From: Bombardia bombarda
Taxonomy: Eukaryota; Ascomycota; Sordariomycetes; Sordariales; Lasiosphaeriaceae
DNA: 64,000 bases
Assembly (NCBI GenBank): GCA_030512295.1
Contig: JAULSR010000002.1
Coordinates: 1,612,001-1,676,000, forward strand
Reading direction: 5' to 3'
A program made the translations under genes and the position numbers. The notes below the pieces were generated by a model. That model did no database searches. It worked only from the letters and a program-made list of their open reading frames with translations, and had not been told where the DNA came from. Positions 45,619 through 57,315 of this stretch are shown here, one piece after another. How positions within the stretch are numbered: the first letter of the stretch is position 1; every line of letters starts with the position of its first letter.

Positions 45619-46483
45619 ATGCGATATGCGACTGATATGAAGACATGGGATGTCGCTCCTTTCCTCGAGCTTCATTACTATCCAACACCAACCACACAGC
45701 TGTCTGCTTACATACCGAGGCAGACAGTATCATATCACGCCCTGACCAGTTTCTTCTTCGAATACGCAACCAAGGTAGAACTCACAATGCCAATGAGCCT
45801 CGACCCAGGCAAAGAAAAAGAACGTTTCGTGATCATTGCACCCTACAAAAAGCCAAACCCAACCCAATCCATCTACAAAGACATCGCCTTACCAGCCCCC
45901 GCCCATGATACCACCACCACCACCACCACAGCCATCCAACCCGCCACCAACGGCGGTACCTGGTACTCCCTCCCCCTCCTCCCGCAGTCCTACCATCACC
46001 AGCCCGGCCAGCGCGTCTTCCTCCACTTCCACGGCGGCGCCTACGTCCTCTTTGACTGTGGATTTGGTTCCGCCGGAATTGGTCCGCTGGGCGTATCGCG
46101 TGTTTCTGCCAGAGGCGATAGAATATGATGACAACAACGGCAGTGATGGTGAATCTGGTAGTAGTGCCGAGAACCCCTATATATCTCCCGTGAAGCGAGC
46201 TATAGACACCAAGGCCCCTATTTGGGTATAGTGGGGCGGCAGGGGGACCCTCAAGGAGGACATCTTGCGCTTTGTCGAGGTGCAAAGGAAGCAAAGGGGA
46301 GGGGGTAGACCTGGGACGTATGATATTCCTAACACGCCGCATGACATGTTTATGGCGGCTGAGGTATTGGGCTGTGTTGACCAGATAAAGGCTGCTGCTG
46401 TAGATGCTATGCGCTTTTGGATGAAGACCTGTGAGATGCGAGTGTGGGTAGTAAGTAGTCCAAAACACAGTCTTATCGTTTGA
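45619..46483 (+). pseudogene. Broken alpha/beta hydrolase (fungal esterase/lipase-like), nucleophile region deleted
   Basis: The remains of a fungal alpha/beta hydrolase-3 type esterase. Frame 1 (from the ATG at 45619) carries the N-terminal half with GTWYSLPLLPQ and the oxyanion motif VFLHFHGGAYVL. Close to 46055 the match jumps into another frame and resumes in the C-terminal third: DLVPPELVRWAYRVFLPEA, NPYISP, DTKAPIWV. It then meets an in-frame TAG at 46229-46231, continues in the same frame as KEDILRFVEVQRKQ, and ends with the catalytic His region DIPNTPHDMFMAAEVLG. The central segment, which in intact relatives holds the GDSAGG nucleophile elbow, is absent. So there is an internal deletion, a frame change and a stop. 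Where the family has Gln after IWV, the stop would be one C-to-T change (CAG to TAG). A CAC run (about 45908-45931) encodes Thr residues. Confidence 0.8.
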
Positions 46484-47014
46484 ACCGGTTAGGGAAAGGG
46501 ACACATCAAGCGCATAGAGATAGCAAGCGTGTCTGTGTGTGTCGTTGCATAACTAAGCCTGATCGTTGTTCACCTATCATATCCATTCACGAAAAAAGTG
46601 ACGAAAGAAAACAGGCAAGAAAGACAGCTACAAAGATAAAAACCTAGAGCTATAAATGCCATGCAACAAAGGTCAGAAGGATATAGAACAAGACAAAACC
46701 CCATAAACCTACCTAATAACAACCGCGGCGGCAGCCCTTCTTCCCCTAAACAAAAATGAGTACTTTATTTGTCGCCTAAAAAAAACTCATAGCAATCATC
46801 CCAATCAGCCCAGCACCCACCCATACCATTCATTCCACAGCCAAAGACGTGATCCAGGAAGAAAACGGATAAAAAGAAGAAAAAATAGAAAAAGAAAAGA
46901 AACATAAGCAAGAAAAGAAGAACGGAAGACATGACATACACGCCCAATTTCCCAATCTTTCCAAGCAATGCAAACACTGATACGCTACCTGCAAATTACA
47001 TCCCAACCACCAAC
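46484..47014. other. Intergenic region, 3' flank of the Rom2-like gene
   Basis: About 530 bp, A-rich on the plus strand near 46850-46920. It probably includes the Rom2-like 3' untranslated region. No gene supported. Confidence 0.6.
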
Positions 47015-50000
47015 CTACGCCTTCTCTGCATGCCCATCATTCAGCAACATCTCCAGCACAATCTGGCCCCCCGCCACCTCGGGATGGCTCATGCAGATCT
47101 TGACCGTCCCCTTTGAGTCCTGCGACACCGGCTGCTGCCCATTGCCCGTGGGTCCCCTAAACCCATGATCCAGACACCTGACATCGCGACCGGCGATGAT
47201 CTGCCTCAGCCGGCCATTCTCGGCATTCCGCACCTCGACATAGTCCTCATTAAACAGCAACAGATACTGCCCAAACATGGTCGCCCCTTTCGCCTTCTTC
47301 TGCTTGCCCGAGTACTCCATGATGAGCGTCCGGCTGATCTCGCCGTGCTTGTCCACGTACACGGCGCACTCCTCGTACGTGAGCAGGAACTCTTGGTCGT
47401 TGAGCTTGAACATGCCCAGCGGGCGCTGGTCCTTGATGCGCGACGTGATGTTGGCGATGGCCGGGTCGCTGACCGTGTGCGGGATCGACTGCGTCACCTT
47501 CTTGTCCAGCGTCAGCAGCTCGAATCCCTTGGCCGACGCGACGGCGATGTACGACTGGAAAAGGTTGAGCGAGAAGCACTCGGCCGGAATGTAGAACTCG
47601 TCAAAGTCGCGGAAGGACTCAGTGCTCCCTGAGCCTCCCTTACGACCTCCGAATAACCGCGGCTTCTTCTCCGTCGCCTTCTGGAACACGGGCTCCAGCA
47701 CCTTGAATGTGTTGTGCATGCCCTCTTTGCGCTTGTAGAAGAGCAACATACGATCCTTCATACGGGCAGTAGCAAAGAAGGCGATATCTTTGGCCAGTCG
47801 CTGCGGCGCCCGGCGAGGGTTATCGTGAGACGGAGCTGGGAAGTTCGAAACTGGCGCAACGACATCAAGAGGATAGGCGATCAAAGCCCTGTCTGCGATC
47901 AAGATGCAAACAGAAAAGTCCTCCAAGACCGCGATCTGCGTGACCTTGGCGATTTGGACAGACCTCGTCCACCCACGGGGATTTGAAGATTCGGATATAT
48001 AAACGCCGTAATCCGTCCCAATGGCAATGACGGACTTGCCGAACGATGTGAAGGCAGTGGCGCAGTTGACCTGCGCTCTGCAAACCGGCGGGGGCCCTCT
48101 CCCCGGACCGTAGACCTGCTCCATCTCGCGTATGGCTCTGTCCAATGGCGTCCCCCTGATCGACACGCCCGGCTGCCTTCCGAGCATCGAGGTTGAGTCA
48201 TATGCGAAAGCGCCATCGGAAAGAACTCGCAACCGGAAGGGCTCTGCATTTTGCGCGTGGAGTGCCCGAGCGTGCCTGGTCTTTGCTTCTATGAATGCCT
48301 GGCACCAAGACACGCGCTCCTGGGCCGTGGAGGCATAGAGTGTGTATATCTCATGGCCCAGATGCTTTATTCTGAAGGGATAAATGATTTTGCTGTCGTC
48401 AGTGCTGCCGGATGTCAGGCGAGTAACTGTTTGCAGAGATCCCATAGAGGAGCCGGTTGCTGTGTGTTCAAGACCGGGTCGGTCCACTCCGTTGGAGGCC
48501 ACCTTGTTAAGCTGCGTCCCCGAGCCGGCGGCCGCAGTGGTCCGTGTGAGGGGGGCAGTAAGCCCCTTTTGCTTGGTGACTGGATCATCATTTAGGCTTT
48601 CAAGGAACAGGAGCGGCATCGGGATCGGCTATGCAAAACGTTAGCGCTGCATCCTTCGTTTACTTGTACAATTCAAACCAACATACCTCCTTGGACACAT
48701 CGTATTTCTTGTCGTTTCTGCCGTCCTTCGACACAACGGCTTTAGCCAAGATGAAGTAATGGTCAAAAAGCAGGGCATGTGTCTCGACCCAGCGAACGCC
48801 CTTGGAGCCTTGTCTCTGGAGCTCTCCCTGCTTGAGAAGTTCTCTCCCAAGATGGTCGAGATTCAGACCAGATTGAAAGCCAGGTCGGAGCACGAGCATG
48901 TTCTGCAGCTCGAGAAGCTCCACCTTCTTTGTCATCTCAGCCACTTTCTCATCACATTCGTGGGTGACTGCCTTGATCTCCTCCAGAGCCTTGACAAGGT
49001 TCGCCTTCTCCTCGCTGTCCTCAATCATGTTCTTTTTTACGGTGTCTAACAACAAGCCATATCGCTGGAGACGAGTGATAGGCGCCTTCAAGAATGTGGT
49101 CCATTCGAGACGCTTGGACCGCCGGTGATCTCGAACCATGTCTAGGAACTGGCGGAAGAGCAGGTTTCTACCTGCCTCTTTACGTATAAAGTAAGAAGCA
49201 TGTGGAAACGACGAGCAGTATTCGATATAAATGGGCTTTGCCTTTCGAATCCACTCCCTGAAGAGGTCGCTGAAGCCGGATATGAAGGGCCCTTGCTCCT
49301 GTTGGCGGTACTTGAGCTGAGCAAGCAGATGCTCTTTGTTAATCTGCTGCACAGCGTCTACTTTGCCGAATGCACCATCAATAAACTTATCAATTCTGCT
49401 CTTTGCGATGATTGGTGGCTGGTAGGCACGGAGCTGGTCCCTGTAGAGGAGCCGAAGAACATCAAGCTGGCTCATATACTCTTCCTCACCGGTGACGATT
49501 TCGTGCAGCACGTTCTGCCTTTCGATCTCCTTCTTGCTCTTCTTCTCAAGATCTGCTGGCGTTACGCCATGGAAAGTAGCCCAATCAAGCTGCACAACGT
49601 CCTCTTCAGACATCATGTGATCCAGGTTCGCCTTCTTCAGTGTTCTACCACAGTGAAGCGAGTAACACCGTACTGGTATCCCGTTATCGTGCAGCCTTGG
49701 CGCGAGCCCTTCATTCTCATGGAGCTTTGGCGCATAGCACCCAGACCCGGTAAGTTGCCACAACACACCTGACACCTGACCCGAGCCAAACTTGACCCAT
49801 TCTTCCTCGGGAATCAGAATGCCGGCGGCGAACATGGAATCTACAACTGTAGCACTCAATATTTCTGCATCCGCAACGTTCATTGTCGGTACTTTTGAGC
49901 AGAAAAGCCTGAGCACGCCTTCTTCAATCGTCTTTCTTTTCAAGTCCGGTTCCCCTTCTGCCATTTCACGAATCCAGGCCGTGATACCGCTCAGCGCCCA

Positions 50001-52349
50001 CGGCTCTGTGCAACGCTTAATCTCGGCTGCTGTGAGTTTTGATGGCACAAATTTCCTCCTCCTCCCCGTGGGCAAGGTGATCATGTCATATGCTGCCAAA
50101 GATGACGGAGTCCCAGTATCGTAGCCATCATAAGGTGTCCCCTGCTGAATTGCCGACTGGGGCTGCTGAGACGCTTGCTTCATAGCACGCCTTCGTTCTT
50201 CTGCGGCATCCGTTCTGGATCGAGCTGGCGCAAGAACCGGGGGTGTATTGCTGTGGCTGGATAAAGATATGGACCTCTCAACCTGCTGCTGATGTTGCAG
50301 TTGCTGCTGTTGGGCAATTTGCTGGCTACGATAAGCCTCGGCGACTTCAGGATGCATTGAACGCGTATCAATACTCAAGGAATAGCCATGTTGATGGGGG
50401 CCCCTGATTGGCGATTGATCAGATAATGGCGAGGTGCCATCTGAACCGGGCGGGAGGGCTGGAAGGGGTCGACTCGAAAGACCAGGGTGATAAAACATAT
50501 CCGGATAATCCTCTTTAAAGGGCGACTCGCTACCACTCTGCCGAGAGTGAATGGACACGTGCTCCTCACCCTCGTCAAAGCTCAGGCGATGGGCTTGGGG
50601 AGCATGGAGACCACCGGTTCCACCATAATCAACCAGCACTTGGGCAAAGGGCGGATATTCACGTCCTTGGTTCTGTGGAGTCGGCGGTGGCTGAGGTCCG
50701 TCAAACGTCTGACCTGGTGCTGGCGGAGAGCCGACTTCATTCCCATATTGCAAGTTCCCAGCGTATCCACCACCATACATACCCAGATCCATTCCTCCAT
50801 AATCACTGTCTGTTCCCCCCTGCTCCTCTGGCGGGGGAGAAAGTTGGGAGGAGGTCCTGGGTTGTGCTGAAGATGACCTGGGCTGTGCGGAGGATGAGTC
50901 CATAAACGTCGACGGATTGGCCAACTGGCCGAAGCCAAACCTTCGGTCGTCCATATCCTCTTGCATGGCTAGCAATCCAGCGGCGCCCTCTGGGTCACTC
51001 TCTTCCGAGTCCCAGTCATATATACTCGTGACTTCATTCCTGTTCACAGTGGAGGCATTTGAGGAATATCGATTCACTCCAGAATTATCCACCGGCATAT
51101 TGACGGTTGTCGCCGTAGAGTCGTACCGCCGCAACCTGTCCAAGTCATCATCTGATACGGTACCATTAATAGGCTGGGGACGATGCGCATGTCCAGATGC
51201 CCCCAAATCAGAAACAATGTCTTGAATCAGACTGTCTTGCAGATCATTGTCGTCACGGTCATTGGAATCCCAGTCGGACTCTTCGGGCAGGTCCGCCATT
51301 GGTCGGTTAGGTAGAGGAGCATTGGTCGGATGCCTCTGGATGCCGGTAGACGCCTGGGCGGAATGAGCTGGAGGTGATGGAAATGGCGACACTTGGGAGT
51401 TTGACCGCGAGGGCCGGTTTGTAAAGGAGCTAGGATCTGAGGCATAGAGTGGGCCAACGGGCATCTGTGAGTAGGATGGGTACGGTGCCTGGGTAGTCGC
51501 AACTGAGTAGGCTGTAGTTGGGGTAGAACCAGCACCGTTAGAGGGATAAGACCCCGTGTGTTGCTGACCGGCGTATGTCGATGAATAGTACGACGCGTCA
51601 TATTGGGGTTGAACAGGCGGCTGCGGTAAAGCGGGCGAGAAGTGCGGGCTGTTCAGTGCGGGCTCGTAGCTTGAGGGCGCCGAAGAAGTCGGCGCCTGGA
51701 ACGGTTGTGGCGTATTGTATGGTGAAGTAGGACTTTGTCCGTAGGTTGAGGGTGGCGCTGGGGCACCATAGCTGTAACTGTAACTATTGTACCCCGCAAC
51801 TGTGGCCTGTCTCTGGGGGAGGATGGAATTCGTGTTCGCGTATGCGGCCGGGTTGTAGGCCTGCGGCGTGTAGTTCGTGGGCGTTGTGTTGTAGGTCGGA
51901 CTCGACGGCGCGGCGTATCTCGACGCTGGATGAGGATGGTATGGAAGTGAGGTGGACTGCGAACGGGCAAAATGTTGCGGATTGTACGACGAGTGTGGAG
52001 AGTTCGCCGTCGGGGGTGTTGGCGGCGGCGGCGGAGCTTGACTTTGATACTGATTTTGATATGGGGGCATCGACAGAGGCTGCGGGTTGAAGCTCATCCG
52101 GCTCGGAGCCAGCGGCGCATCAGCTGTCGGACTGGTCATGAAGAGTTCTTCCTCGGGCCTGGCATTGGCTCCAGGGTAGGGGAGCTGAGGTCGGTTAGAA
52201 TTGCGGTCGAAGAAGGTGGCATCGTCGCCGTTGTTGAAACTCTGTCGCCGCGCGGGGTACGAGGCCACATCTTGAGCCGACCCAGCGACGGGATACTGGG
52301 CTGGGGGGACATGCCCATACCGGCGCGAATCATCTCCGCGAAACGACAT
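47015..52349 (-). CDS. ROM2: Rom2-type Rho1 guanine nucleotide exchange factor (DEP-DH-PH-CNH)
   Basis: A guanine nucleotide exchange factor for Rho1 in the cell wall integrity pathway, acting at the plasma membrane of growing tips. Two exons, 52349-48687 and 48628-47015, give 1758 residues; VSKE joins PIPMPLLFLESLNDD at phase 0. The ATG at 52349 (MSFRGDDSRRYG) is used because the upstream open part begins only with GTG. Residues 1-750 are a Pro/Gln/Ser/Tyr-rich disordered region. A DEP-like domain (about 755-875, GVLRLFCSKVPTMNVADAE) follows. The DH domain (about 940-1130) has HEIVTGEEEYMSQLDVL and LKAPITRLQRYGLLL (the conserved helix contacting Rho). The PH domain is at about 1155-1340, and the CNH (citron homology) domain at about 1410-1740 (KSVIAIGTDYGVYI, PLGMFKLNDQEFLLTYEECA). 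This domain order is diagnostic for Rom1/Rom2/Rgf proteins. N-terminal Q runs derive from CAG-type repeats. Confidence 0.93.
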
Positions 52350-54903
52350 AGTGCGCGAATCAGCTGTACGGGCGATAGATTGTATGGGTTGGCGCTGTGC
52401 CGGCTGATAGGGATAGGACTGAGGTAGCGCGAGATGCGAGCTCTTGGAAACCACAGTCGAGGAACAAGAGAAGCGAAGCGTAAGCGTCTGTCGCTAACTG
52501 GATCGCATTCAACAGTACTGTGCGCAGTCGATGCTATGGCTCAGAAATCAGTCCGACTGCCCCATCTGCCCTCCACCGTGTTTATTGCCTAGCAGATTGA
52601 CGGCGTCGTTTGGAAGCGGGCAGTCAAGACATTGGGCCGTGGGGTATCGTCGGCGTGTGCGAGCAAAGTCGAGTCACGTTGCCAGGCGCTCGGTTGCCAG
52701 TCGCCAGTTGAGGGAAGGCGAAAGAGTTTTTGAGTGTATCCGATGGTGGATTGCCAGTCGCCGTTGGACAGTCTTGGCCGGTCCGGTTGGGCGCGCGCCG
52801 AGACCTCGTCGCTCAAATAATGCACAAGGGCTTTGTGGTTGTCGCAGGTTCAGGGCTCGTGCTGTCAACCTGGGTAGCCTGGGGTGGGGTGGTGACTGGA
52901 CCCTACTTCCAGGGGAGAGCAATAGCTGTATTCGTATCGTAGCTCGAGCGTAGGTATCGTCCTAGACTCGCAAAAGCGACAACAATCCAGGGCCGTCTTC
53001 GGATCCGTTCACAGTGATCGGTTGTGAATCAGTATCGATGATTTATTTAGCGATGATGGAATGGGTTCAGTGAAAGGAGCGACCACCCTCACGTTAACCA
53101 GGCCACACCTGGCTAAATCTCAGGTGTCACACAAGTCGCTCACACTCCAATCGGATCAGTTTCAGTGGAGAGAGCCAGGTGAGCCAGGGCACGCAAGGCA
53201 GAAGTAGGCGTAGGTAGCAGCAAAAGGACCGCGACTTGGGCCGCGACACATTTTAGAGCGGCAGTGAGCCTCTATTTAACCAGGGCTAATAAAGCAAAAG
53301 GACTACATCTAGGAATCTCGTAGCAAAATGACCTCTTCAATTTGTTGAATCTCTTAGGTTAGGTAGTACAGATTTGGGTACTTTGAAACGTACCCTTGCA
53401 TGCCCGTTTGGCGTTTGCTGTGAATACATTCTCGACATTGTAGCTGCATCAACGTCTGGAACATATTCGGCCTAAGCACTGGGCTTTGTTTCACTGTAAA
53501 GGCGCCAGACGACCTTACTATCAACAACAAACAACCCATCTGCCATGTCATGGATGTAAAGCACAATATTATGATAGTAAGTGTAAGCCCAGATATCGAC
53601 AAGCCAATCAGCACCAGCTGTACCATATGTAACAGTTCCTTCAGCTGTTTCACATCGCGCATCGCCCAACTGCCCAGATAGACACGCTTACCTGTGGTTC
53701 CCTCGTGAATTTTGATGACGGCGCTAATAAGCCGTTCAAAAGTCAACAAGACCTTTCTTTAGTGTAAGTAGGAATGAGGGCGATTTACCGGAGCCTTCTG
53801 GGCACAGGCAGGTTGCAGGCACAGCCACGGGCCTTGCTTAGCCTCGACCCCGCCACAGCTCTTCAAGTTTCCGCTTCTTGGCATCCCTTGGGACGTGGCC
53901 ACCATAACATGTTTGTCAGTTCAGCTGTTTATAAATTTATCAGATTGGACGCTTCGTCTTCTATTCGGTACTCATGGAGTAGTGACGACTAGGTATTGAA
54001 ATAGATATCCGTCGTACGTATCAAGACAGTAGTCTAGTGGGTGAGTTTAAGGTTAAGGTGCTCAGCAAATTGCCACGAACCCCTTGGTGTTTCTTTTTAA
54101 CCTACCTGGTACCTATGAATGTACCTTACTTCCTAGTTATGATGCAACATCATCAATAGGAATGACCCTGCAAAGCCTGCAGCCCTACAAAATCACGAGA
54201 GCTTAACCTGGTGACACAAAATGCCCGGCGGATTTCCTTCAGGGTCCAGGCTGGAATCCATAACAGAAGTTGTTGTCGGTTGAGCTCATGCGCTGAGCGT
54301 CTGCTGAAAAACAAAGCCAGGATGGTCAACTGACACGACACACTGCAGATCATCAAATGTTTGATAGTCCGACAACATACGTGTACTGCCCTGAGATGTC
54401 CAAGTTGGAATGAAATAGAGCTTTTGAGCAGCACAAAGTTGCTGATTGCCCAGCATTGTCGTCTGGGTCAATTCAAAGCACCTAATGAAGTCTTTGCAGG
54501 TATAATAAAATGGCTAATCCGTACAAGTTAAAGCCTCCATGAACAGCCATTTGTAAGCGCCACCCTGCCCACTCGTTCCAGAAGGAGACTTGTAGTGCGG
54601 GGTTGTGAGTTTGCATTGGACTGTTGTGGTGGTCGAAGTGCATAGAAGCACCGAGAGACGCAGTCCCCTCGGTGTTTCCCCGCTGGGAGCACATCCCGAC
54701 TCCTGTCGTCATCTTTGGCGACCCCACTTCACGCCCAGCGATCCTCGGACCCCGAACGATCCCGTCCCCTCTCTGAACGAGATACCTATCGCTTTTTTCT
54801 CCCCTCCCCAATCCTGAGTCTTCCCCCGTGATATCCGCTCGACCTCATCCACAGGTTAAACCATACAAACAAATCAACTTTCAATCAACAAATAGCCGCC
54901 AAA
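52350..54903. other. 2.5-kb region between ROM2 and SOD1 with coding-like fragments
   Basis: It contains the Rom2-like promoter (left) and the SOD1 promoter (right, CT-rich). On the minus strand, at about 53340-53670 and 54290-54480, short stretches read like protein but do not assemble into a gene. Details are given as findings. Otherwise nothing was recognised. Confidence 0.45.
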
Positions 54904-55868
54904 ATGGTCAAAGCAGGTACGCATAGGTCATGGCCCATTACCCCGCCGTTAGAGGGCATTCCCCGCCAAACGCGGGCAGATCTGTCAGGAAGGGAGGGGT
55001 TGGTTGAGCTTGATTGAGAGGGTTTGTGCTGGTGCTGGTGCTTCTGCTGGCACTGGTGCTGCAGCAAGAGGCAACCTCCCGACAACCGACAACCGACAAC
55101 CTTGATGGCCACTTGGTCGTCTGAACCCTGCCTGCATCGGGGCATCGGGCTGGAGCAGCTTGCTGGCTGCCTTATTTGTGCGAGTCATTACTGACCTTTG
55201 ACGCCTTGCTTGCCAGTTGCCGTCGTCCGTGGTGACTCCAAGGTCACTGGTACCGTCACCTTTGAGCAGGAGTCCGAGTCCTCGCCCACCACCGTCACCT
55301 GGGATATCACCGGCAACGATGCCAACGCCAAGCGTGGCGTGCACATTCACACCTTTGGTGACAACACCAACGGCTGCACGTCCGCTGGCCCTCACTGTAA
55401 GTTGAGAAAGGGGTATTAGACTTTCGTCCCTGACCTCGCTGCCTCCCTTGTTGTCTCTCGTCGTACTAATGCCACAACACCGCAGTCAACCCTCACGCCA
55501 AGACCCACGGCGCTCCCGAGGATGAGAACCGCCACGTCGGTGACCTCGGCAACGTCAGCACCGATGCCCAGGGCAATGCCAAGGGCTCCGTGACTGACAA
55601 GTTTATCAAGCTCATTGGCCCCGAGAGCGTCATTGGCGTATGTTACACAGCTTGGACCTGGATTCTTGCTTCGTTGCTAATATGTTTTTAGCGCACTGTT
55701 GTCGTCCACGGTGGCACTGATGATCTCGGCAAGGGAGGAAACGAGGAGTCCCTCAAGACCGGTAACGCTGGTCCCCGCCCTGCATGCGGTAAGTTTATTC
55801 TAGGTTCTGAATATGCCGTGAGTTGGATGCTAATTTGAGTTCCAGGCGTCATTGGTATCTCCCAGTAG
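54904..55868 (+). CDS. SOD1: Cu/Zn superoxide dismutase
   Basis: Cytosolic Cu/Zn superoxide dismutase converting superoxide to hydrogen peroxide and oxygen. Five exons, 54904-54916, 55217-55396, 55486-55637, 55692-55788 and 55846-55868, give 154 residues, exactly the fungal length. Exon 1 holds only four codons plus one base (MVKA). The copper/zinc site is complete: GVHIHTFGDNTNGCTSAGPH, then HFNPHAKTHGAPEDENRHVG and the signature GPRPACGVIGIS at the end, which carries the disulfide Cys. The electrostatic loop Glu/Lys region is present (GGTDDLGKGGNEESLKTGN). All introns are GT-AG and phase-consistent; the first is 300 nt and may carry regulatory elements. No signal peptide is seen. Next gene downstream is unrelated. 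Confidence 0.97.
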
Positions 55869-57315
55869 ATCATCCAACATTTACAGCTAGCCATGCCCAG
55901 CTAGCTAGGTAGCTATCCGCGGAGAATTTTGAAATAGCCAGAACATGTCAATCACTTTGAAGCTGGACCCAGATAATATACTAGCCATGCCATTTGAATG
56001 AGACAAAATAGCTTATATACTTCGATCCCAAGCTTCCTGGCGCCCAAGAAAATTTCTCTCAAGTTGCCAGGGTTCTCCAGCCATCTCCCAATGCCGTGTG
56101 AAGTAATTGTGAATGTAGAGCGTCAATGCATCCTGTGGAACTGCCAGTTATGAAAGATAAATGCCCACCTTGGTACGAATATTTACATGTACGTAGACAG
56201 GACTGGTAATGGATGCGGGTAACCTGTAACGGGTATGGATGATGGTCTCGCGGCGGCATATTCTACGATTCGCCAGCTAGGCTTTGTGTTAACGTTTACA
56301 TCCTCAGCGCACTGCTGACTTTGTCGTCGGCCAATATAGACTATCACCGTCTTATTCATTCTGGCTGTCGAGTGATCATGTCCAAATTACCTTGCGGTGA
56401 AATTGGGGAGGGGCTCATTACGCGATCCCAACAATCAAGTCGCTTGTGGGTACTTTTAGGTATATAGTGGGGCTCTTATGAATTGACATCAACGCGCATG
56501 TTAGATGCGCCGGTAACATTTGCTCGGCAACGAGTTCTACAAAATGGAATATGAGAAGTATTGTGCGAGAAATACATTATTTGTAGCGCTTTATACTGAG
56601 AAGCTGATGTGGTCCATTGCATACCTACGTAATTGGTACATGTGTGTACCTTTCTGGCCACGAAGCACGCCTTGATACTTCCACGTTTCGCCTAGCGGTC
56701 TACCAGGAACCCCCGAGGAACCTAACCCCACTGTGAGAGCTCCTTCCCCACAATCTCCTTCCAGCCCACTCCAAATTGGTGAAAGCTGTCCAAAACGCTC
56801 TCGACTACCTCTACCTTGCCTCACACCACCTCCTAGCTTTCGGTGCACCATCTTCCAACTTCTCTTAAACACCACGGTGCCACCAATAGTCCTTTCTGCA
56901 TCACTACCAACGAGTTCCTTGGTTTTTGGTATGTTAAAACACATTTTTATCATGTCCCTCGTCTTGCCCAATGGACGGAATCCCTGCCGTACCTCAAGTT
57001 CCTCGCAGCCTGCTCTCACAAGGCCATGGGCGCACCTGGACCAGTCATGGAAGCTCCAAAAGACACATATCTGCCGAGTACATCCTTTCTGGTGTGTGAA
57101 GTGTGAGAAGAGCATGTTAGATTCGCCGGTCATGAACCAATTTTCACCGATGCCGAGCTTTACACTCCATCCCATCTGGAGCCCGCTTTTATTAACACGC
57201 TCTGGATATAAAGCAGATTATATTGGGTTTACATAAACCTCATCACCACTTGTCTGCTTCTCAACAGTTGAATCAACGCCTCCGGTTGCTATAACCGGTC
57301 ACTGTCTCTTCCAAC
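55869..57315. other. Intergenic region between SOD1 and the Tudor-SN gene
   Basis: About 1.4 kb. No gene supported. A 194-codon minus-strand open frame (56591-57175) has no motif and was not accepted. The stretch before 57316 should be the promoter of the Tudor-SN gene. Confidence 0.55.

Noticed and set aside
52350..52454. A 35-residue N-terminal extension of the Rom2-like protein
   Set aside because: It begins with GTG; the ATG at 52349 gives a normal start.
56591..57175. A 194-codon minus-strand open frame upstream of the Tudor-SN gene
   Set aside because: It has no motif and lies in the promoter of a clear gene; probably chance.
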